NCBI RefSeq assembly: GCF_026151205.1
Contig: NC_087072.1
Coordinates: 16,445,669 to 16,509,668 of the forward strand
DNA: 64,000 nt
From: Bolinopsis microptera
Lineage: Eukaryota > Ctenophora > Tentaculata > Lobata > Bolinopsidae
Direction: 5' to 3'
Shown: piece by piece, positions 59,801-64,000 of the stretch
Layout: the number at the start of each line of letters is the position of its first letter
Position numbering within the stretch: position 1 is the first letter of the stretch
Made by a program: the position numbers and the translations under genes
The notes under the pieces: generated by a model
What the model was told of the DNA's origin: nothing
Seen by the model: the letters and a program-made list of their open reading frames with translations, nothing else
The model's database searches: none

Positions 59801-62800
59801 TTTTCTGGTGTTTTGCTGGACATGATTAATACAGAGCGATATGAAGGGGCAACTGGTGCTGGAGATGGAGGAGAAGAAATTTCAGTTTTGTCCGGAGATG
59901 TTTTCATATTCACAACTTTCATAAGTAAACCCTTCATGTCCTCCATAGATTGGGTCAGATTATCTACTCGCCTGTCAATCAGGTCGACTTTACTTTCGGC
60001 ACTGACTGCGGAGTTCTGTTCAGAGCGTGTCTTGCAGACATTACACACAAACGTAAAAGTCCCAAATCTGGAACTGTTAACACCCTTGGTTTCGTTTCTG
60101 TTGGAGTATGCTTTGAAGAAAGTGCGAGGACAGATTACAGCATTATTGATCCTATCTTTATCAGCATCTCGACAAACAGCATGAAATGACGATTTACACA
60201 AAAAGCAGGTAAGAGCAGTGTCATTAGCTTGAACATCATTACAGGTATTACAAGTGCCGTCTTTGATGTAGGCAAACTGGTATTGAAGAGTGTTACCTTG
60301 TCGCTGTTGAGTACTTTCAGAGGATGTGGATGAGTTCAGGATAGGTGTGAAACGTTGCGGGGATAACATATCTTCGCTAACATTCCTGTCATTCTTTGGC
60401 GTATCATCCTGTAACGAGATTGAGGACCTGTTACCCTCATCATCAAAACCACCTTCTCCGATCATTGCGCACTTCTTTTACAAAGTGAAACAGTGCAGAT
60501 CAGCAGAGTCAGTAGAGAATCAAAATTGAGTTCGGGGTCCTCAAATTATTTGTTATATAGTAGTGTTGAAAGTATTGAAAGTATCAATCATCATGTTTGC
60601 TCAACAATGTTATTTCTGCTCTAAAAGGTTCCTCTTCAAAATGTTAAAAATAGAGCAGTGTATTTGAAACACTGAATACAGCATCATTATCTATATATAT
60701 TAACATCCCCCCGACATTTAAGGAGATTATTTAATTATGATCTTGTAAGATTAAATTAAGAAGATATTAGTCTGTTAGCAGTCGACCATTTTCATTGTCT
60801 GACCGTGTAAGTTATATTACTAGTTAATATAAGAAACCCTTAATTATCAATGCTTGATGCATGGACAAACAAATTAAATAAATTAACTATATGGCTTTGT
60901 AACTTAAACCACCAAGTATCGGAACATGTATGATGTTAATGCGTATGACAAAATAAAAAGTTAATACACTCACTTTGTTACAGTACTCTATAAGTTCTCT
61001 TATCTCTGGCTTTAAAAATCCTATCAGCTCTGTAACAACCTGAAATTTGTTAATTAGCAATAGAATAGAATAGAATAGAATAGAATAGAATAGAATACAG
61101 TAGAATAGAATAGAATAGAATAGAATAGAATAGAATAGAATAGAATAGAATAGAATAGAATAGAATAAAATCAATCGGGTATTATGCAATATAATAATGA
61201 ATGAAATGAGGTATTTATATTCCGCTCGTATATGATTAACCATCAAGGAGGGTGGTTAACCATGTCAGATCGGCTGCCTGTGATTATTGTCGGTATAATA
61301 AAAGGTACTAGTACATATCAATCAAGACAAATAAAAAAAATTCATTTTTTCCCTCCAAAGCTTCGGATATAGCGATATAATGGAATAATAATGGAATTAT
61401 CATCGATAGAGTATTCTATTATTCATGTTATTTATTGCAATAAATTCGACCATGAAATAAATATATTCCTAACGAGGTATTTTGCCAAAACTTACTGGAT
61501 TGCAGCTAACTTTAGTGCTAAATCGAATCTCTGAAAAATAAATATTTGTGAATTTAATGAAAAATAGCAACCACAAATAATTGGTTTTAAATATTGTACA
61601 CCTAATGTCAATGAGATAACAATCTCACACTGCCCGCACTAGAAAGGGGTCTATAATTTAAGTACATCGAGTCCCACGCTAGAAGTCTAATAAAGTTTTC
61701 CTATAAAGTCAGCTCAAATTATCTTACCCTTCTTAGTGTCATCTCCGTTTTCAATGGAAGACGATGCGTTGCGTTTCCTCTTGGCTGCTGGTGGAATACT
61801 AGTTGCTTCTTTTTGAGCTATCACATCCTTCAGCGAGGCTTTAGCCGCTTCCTTAACTTCTTCAGCTCTACTCAGCTTTAGTTGATCACTCTAAAGACAT
61901 GATACAGGATTACAAAGGTTATAAACCAAACTTCGTACATGGCCAGGGAGACAGGTTTTTAACTATAAACTTGATGTACAGTAGAACCCCGATTTACCGC
62001 CCCCCGATTTAGCATGAACCCCAATTTACCCCGCCCCGATTTAGCATAAACCCCCGATTTACCACGCCCCGATTTAGCATAACCCCAATTTACCGCCCCC
62101 GATTTAGTATAAACCCCGATTTACCGCGCCCCGATTTAGCATACACCCCGATTTAGCATAAACCCCGATTTAGCATATACCCCGATTTACCGCGGCCATC
62201 TCCAAGCTCCCTTTCCCCAAATAAGGCTTAACACATATGATGTAAACAAACAAAACCCCGAATTATTGCGAACCCCGATTTACCGCGGATGTTTGCTTTC
62301 TTCAAACTCCGCAGTAAATCGGGGTTTTACTGTACATGATATCAAAGGAACACAAATACAATCATTAAATACATAAGTTTGGAAATTAGAAATATACTAG
62401 AGTTTTGTTTGTTCAGTTATTCAGTAAGAGTAAATTTACCTTATAAAGCTTGTCAAGCTCTATTATTTTCTTGGGGAAAACATCCTTGAGAATTTCCTCC
62501 ACCTGAAGAAATTAGTATTTAAAATAAAGGAATTCAATATTATGGAACTGAGTAATTCAACTAAACCAGAACAATGATGGACGGCTTGAGCCAATTTAAA
62601 ATGTTGATATATTCTGTAAGAACATAAGAAACATAAAACAGCTCACTTCCTGGCAGAATTCATTCTTGTATTTATCAACCTGAGAGGATAAGATTATTTA
62701 CGGAGTGTAGTTAAAATCTAAGCCGCGTTTCAGTTCAAATCTATCTTTTTTTGTTTACAATTTACATACAGTATAAATTATAATAGGTTATTTCCGTACA

Positions 62801-62937
62801 CAATGCCCCAAATACATATTAGTTATAAAATAATAAAAAACCAAAACCAAAAGTTACAATGTTCAGGAATATAACTGATGGCTGAGTCTACTTACGATAG
62901 CAGTATTCTCTTGGCTTGTTAGCGTCGTTCTGCTCAT
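53899..62937 (-). CDS. PSME3: Proteasome activator PA28-gamma (REG-gamma), complete, 253 residues
   Basis: Eleven exons join in phase: 62896-62937, 62647-62679, 62440-62502, 61728-61890, 61496-61530, 60974-61039, 55373-55441, 54498-54565, 54342-54396, 54111-54197, 53899-53979. At 253 residues it equals human PSME3 (254). Landmarks: VEEILKDVFPKKIIELDKL (helix 1), a variable linker with a nuclear-signal-like AAKRKRN, FLKPEIRELIEYCNKIKMW, LLIPKIEDGNNFGVSIQEE (the activation-loop region), YFVTRGKVSSKIVKYPH, EDYVKYLTELDEK and the C-terminal DIINKNLEKIKQPRS. PA28-gamma forms a nuclear heptameric ring that caps the 20S proteasome and promotes ubiquitin-independent degradation. The C-terminal residues that dock in the 20S pockets end ...SNLY, as in vertebrate ...ETLY. 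Intron 6 (5.5 kb) carries a LINE in the same orientation; introns 4-5 and 3-4 contain a pentanucleotide repeat and a MITE nearby. Confidence 0.95.
56163..59086 (-). pseudogene. LINE ORF2: endonuclease plus reverse transcriptase, one frameshift
   Basis: The upstream part (to 58,175) is an apurinic-type endonuclease: WNVRSLNNKIQPIMESI, FVTETWL, RGGGVGIIYN, CVYRPG, LICGDLNIHLDD, LDVVISS and NCDHFPVTFSL. The downstream part (58,223-56,163, 686 codons) is the RT: NYRPISNLSFVGKLIERV, LLLDLSAAFDTVDH (motif A), GVPQGSVLGPVLFNIYI (motif B), GYADDHQLY (catalytic), LNAGKTEILVFG and the C-terminal RAFQTVAPKIWNQLPIEI. The two parts are in different frames; the switch falls around 58,245-58,255, where a one-base indel would explain it. 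The ORF2 frame is already open in the last codons of ORF1, so ORF2 is probably translated by reinitiation. Confidence 0.88.
59065..60465 (-). CDS. LINE ORF1 protein with PHD-like finger and zinc knuckles, 466 residues
   Basis: Starts at the ATG at 60,465. Residues ~78-115 form a PHD/RING-like cysteine cluster (CNTCNDVQANDTALTCFLC, then CR...). A short coiled coil follows (RRVDNLTQSMEDMKGLLMKV). An RRM-like or ferredoxin-like region lies around VNKNGDIVVVCPTTADRENL and ISVANLADNYSEEDLEDLLL. C-terminal zinc knuckles read CNNCQGFGHYRSEC, CGYCSKNHTSEDCP and CCINCSKGKY. This is the ORF1 layout of CR1/L2-type LINEs: an RNA-binding chaperone for the element's mRNA. The frame is intact. ORF2 begins in another frame near its stop. 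Confidence 0.85.
   Translation of the reverse strand: MIGEGGFDDEGNRSSISLQDDTPKNDRNVSEDMLSPQRFTPILNSSTSSESTQQRQGNTLQYQFAYIKDGTCNTCNDVQANDTALTCFLCKSSFHAVCRDADKDRINNAVICPRTFFKAYSNRNETKGVNSSRFGTFTFVCNVCKTRSEQNSAVSAESKVDLIDRRVDNLTQSMEDMKGLLMKVVNMKTSPDKTEISSPPSPAPVAPSYRSVLIMSSKTPENQAKDRQEEVDKIIKDNAIHADKRYVNKNGDIVVVCPTTADRENLVKKVSQQLPDMKTHQPPERLPTISVANLADNYSEEDLEDLLLQAHPNIKALKSQGETFSVLKVKPQIKNSSKHQATIRVSNNIRKIIEQQGDRLYISSFSCKVYDQFHVKRCNNCQGFGHYRSECESEKAICGYCSKNHTSEDCPEKKTNSPIPCCINCSKGKYRDERNTHTAFDRTCPAYVAEQQHLRKTINYYSSKNL
60531..60973. other. PSME3 intron 6, part upstream of the LINE
   Basis: AT-rich intron sequence without other features. Confidence 0.5.
61055..61170. repeat. (TAGAA)n microsatellite
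   Basis: About 22 units of TAGAA in PSME3 intron 5, with one TACAG variant at about 61,095. Confidence 0.95.
61979..62332. mobile_element. pogo/Tigger-like MITE, 354 bp, with internal copies of its own terminus
   Basis: Bounded by TA. The left end is CAGTAGAACCCCGATTTACC; the right end, read inward, is CAGTAAAACCCCGATTTACT. This CAGTAnAACC-type terminus and TA target are typical of the pogo/Tigger branch of Tc1/mariner. Inside are about 15 degenerate tandem units, CCCCGATTTACCGCG or CCCCGATTTAGCATAAA. It lies in PSME3 intron 3. Confidence 0.85.
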
Positions 62938-63370
62938 CGAATACTTGTACTAAGTTTGTGTGATGAAATTAGTAAATGTTACCCTTTCTTAACTTACAGC
63001 TCCATTGTTATAGTACTCAGTTATATTTTGGGTACTACCAGTAATAAACAATATATCATAGAGAGTCTCAAAATAAATGTGGATATGCTGAATACAAACT
63101 TTAAAATATTTTACACGTAAAACAATAATATCAAGAGATGGGTAAGAGGCACAAAGTTATTTCTGTAAAAATTTAAATCAAGTGTAACAATCAGTTTACA
63201 AAATCCCTGCATGAATATATTAACAGCAGTAAGAATTGCCCAAAAAACGAAGTCATCTATTGATTAATTCTGGTAAAAACACAAACATAAAATGTTCAAA
63301 TCAAACTAAAATACACAAGTCCATCGAATTTCATTAGTGAATTGGGAACAAACTTAGATCCACTAAGATG
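62938..63370. other. Intergenic between PSME3 start and COMM-domain gene
   Basis: About 430 bases; both neighbours are on the minus strand. It presumably contains the PSME3 promoter and the 3' untranslated region of the COMM-domain gene. No other feature seen. Confidence 0.5.
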
Positions 63371-63880
63371 TTATGAAAAAATGGACTGAGCTTCTGATTT
63401 AGCTTTTTCTAACTCCTGGATAAGAGAATCTAACTCTTCCTCGTTACACTCTACAATAACATCAGACTGGTTTTTTATACTGAATGATAAAGTCACCAGA
63501 GGTTCACTGAGGTTTGAGATAGAGTTACTTTCTAATACTAAATTAGCTTTCCAGTCAAAATTTAGCAGATCTTCCTGATTGGCTAGGAAATTATCTTTAA
63601 AACTGTCAATTATGTTATCAGATTCAGCCTTTAAAATCTGCAGAAGAGTTCCATCAATGTTGTCTCTTTTGTTTGTAACATAACTTTCTGTGTCCTTGAG
63701 GATTGCATCAAAACATATCATAATTAAGGCTGGGTCAACTTCCGGAAATGATTTGCAAAGATCTGTGAGTGATACTGTGGAAGCATCACTGATACGATAA
63801 ATACATTTCTTAATGAACTCCAACTTTTTATCTTCTCCAACATTTTCCAGTATCAACATAGGGTTATCGTCATCATTCAT
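63371..63880 (-). CDS. COMM-domain protein, 169 residues (COMMD8-like)
   Basis: Single exon from the ATG at 63,880 to the TAA at 63,371. The N-terminal ~95 residues are helical and variable. The C-terminal ~70 residues form a COMM domain: LLNFDWKANLVLESNSI with the conserved Trp, the proline turn LSEPLVTLSFSI, and the amphipathic ECNEEELDSLIQELEKAK helix. COMMD proteins assemble with CCDC22/CCDC93 in the Commander complex, which recycles endosomal membrane proteins, and touch cullin and NF-kB regulation. The length fits the family (about 160-200). By the FDW and EELxxLIxxLE spacing, COMMD8 is the nearest I can recall, but the paralogue is uncertain. Confidence 0.8.
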   Translation of the reverse strand: MNDDDNPMLILENVGEDKKLEFIKKCIYRISDASTVSLTDLCKSFPEVDPALIMICFDAILKDTESYVTNKRDNIDGTLLQILKAESDNIIDSFKDNFLANQEDLLNFDWKANLVLESNSISNLSEPLVTLSFSIKNQSDVIVECNEEELDSLIQELEKAKSEAQSIFS

Positions 63881-64000
63881 CTTTGAAACCTCAACAAAGA
63901 CTACATTATTTTATTCATTCATACTTCCTGAAATGAACATATCAGATGCCTGAATTTATGAAACAATTAAGAATCGAGAATATGTAGTTAAATTTGATTT
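63881..64000. promoter_or_regulatory. 5' flank of the COMM-domain gene
   Basis: AT-rich; no TATA box or other motif stands out. An intron in the 5' leader cannot be excluded. Confidence 0.3.

Larger units (their letters stand above)
55889..60530 (-). mobile_element. CR1/L2-type LINE, nearly full length, in PSME3 intron 6
   Basis: Minus-strand element with a short 5' leader (about 60,530-60,466), ORF1, ORF2 and about 250 bases of 3' untranslated region ending in an (TTA)n-type run at 55,889-55,910. It is in the same orientation as the host gene. Only one coding lesion was recognised (ORF2 frameshift near 58,250), so it is young. The exact ends and target duplication were not resolved by eye. 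Confidence 0.85.

Noticed and set aside
59626-60189. Plus-strand frames of 67, 123 and 79 codons
   Set aside because: Antisense of LINE ORF1, which has clear domains on the minus strand.
60887-61246. Minus-strand 119-codon frame with FYSIL repeats
   Set aside because: It is the (TAGAA)n microsatellite translated. The real content is the 22-codon PSME3 exon at 60,974-61,039, in phase with its neighbours.

Overview
This window is animal (metazoan) nuclear DNA. It is AT-rich, its genes are split by short GT-AG introns, and about half of it is transposable elements and repeats. The host genes (proteasome activator PA28-gamma, a COMM-domain protein, centrosomal CEP95, an SLC9B sodium/proton antiporter, rhodopsin-like GPCRs) are general animal genes. 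The mobile elements include a Penelope-like element, an R2/NeSL/Hero-type non-LTR element with a restriction-like nuclease, a CR1/L2-type LINE and RTE-like LINEs. That mix suggests a marine invertebrate, perhaps a non-bilaterian or early-branching lineage, but the sequence alone does not fix the phylum.

Layout. 0-6.4 kb: tail of a retroelement, a GPCR fragment broken by a frameshift, a dispersed repeat, a Penelope-like reverse transcriptase and a LINE ORF1 remnant. 6.9-15.4 kb: a gene of at least 21 exons on the minus strand (ankyrin-type N-terminus plus about 1,100 unrecognised residues), threaded through by a four-exon C2H2 zinc-finger gene on the plus strand. 15.4-23.4 kb: mostly non-coding, with a tRNA-Gly-like relic, an RNase H fragment between 160-bp direct repeats, and dispersed repeats. 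23.5-26.5 kb: CEP95-like gene. 26.7-45.4 kb: repeat-rich accessory region with a LINE relic, two clusters of CpG-rich hairpin repeats, a dead transposase with a perfect palindrome, a local segmental duplication carrying R2-type fragments, a MITE, another LINE relic, and a young head-to-tail pair of R2/NeSL/Hero-type elements whose second copy has an intact 1,131-codon frame. 46.1-48.6 kb: a complete three-exon GPCR. 49.2-53.5 kb: a complete ten-exon SLC9B gene with an intronic 26-bp minisatellite built from its own splice acceptor. 53.9-62.9 kb: a complete eleven-exon PA28-gamma gene (253 residues) whose sixth intron holds a nearly full-length 4.6-kb LINE. 63.4-63.9 kb: a single-exon COMM-domain gene.

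The host genes do not form an operon or one pathway. They are ordinary neighbours. I rebuilt the multi-exon models by eye from splice signals, reading-frame phase at every junction and resemblance to known families. All junction phases given are consistent. No transcript evidence was available. The most unusual features are the interdigitated antisense gene pair (6.9-15.4 kb), the splice-acceptor minisatellite and Asp-Asn active-site pair of the SLC9B gene, the tandem R2-type element pair, and the Tigger/pogo-like MITE that has amplified its own terminal sequence.
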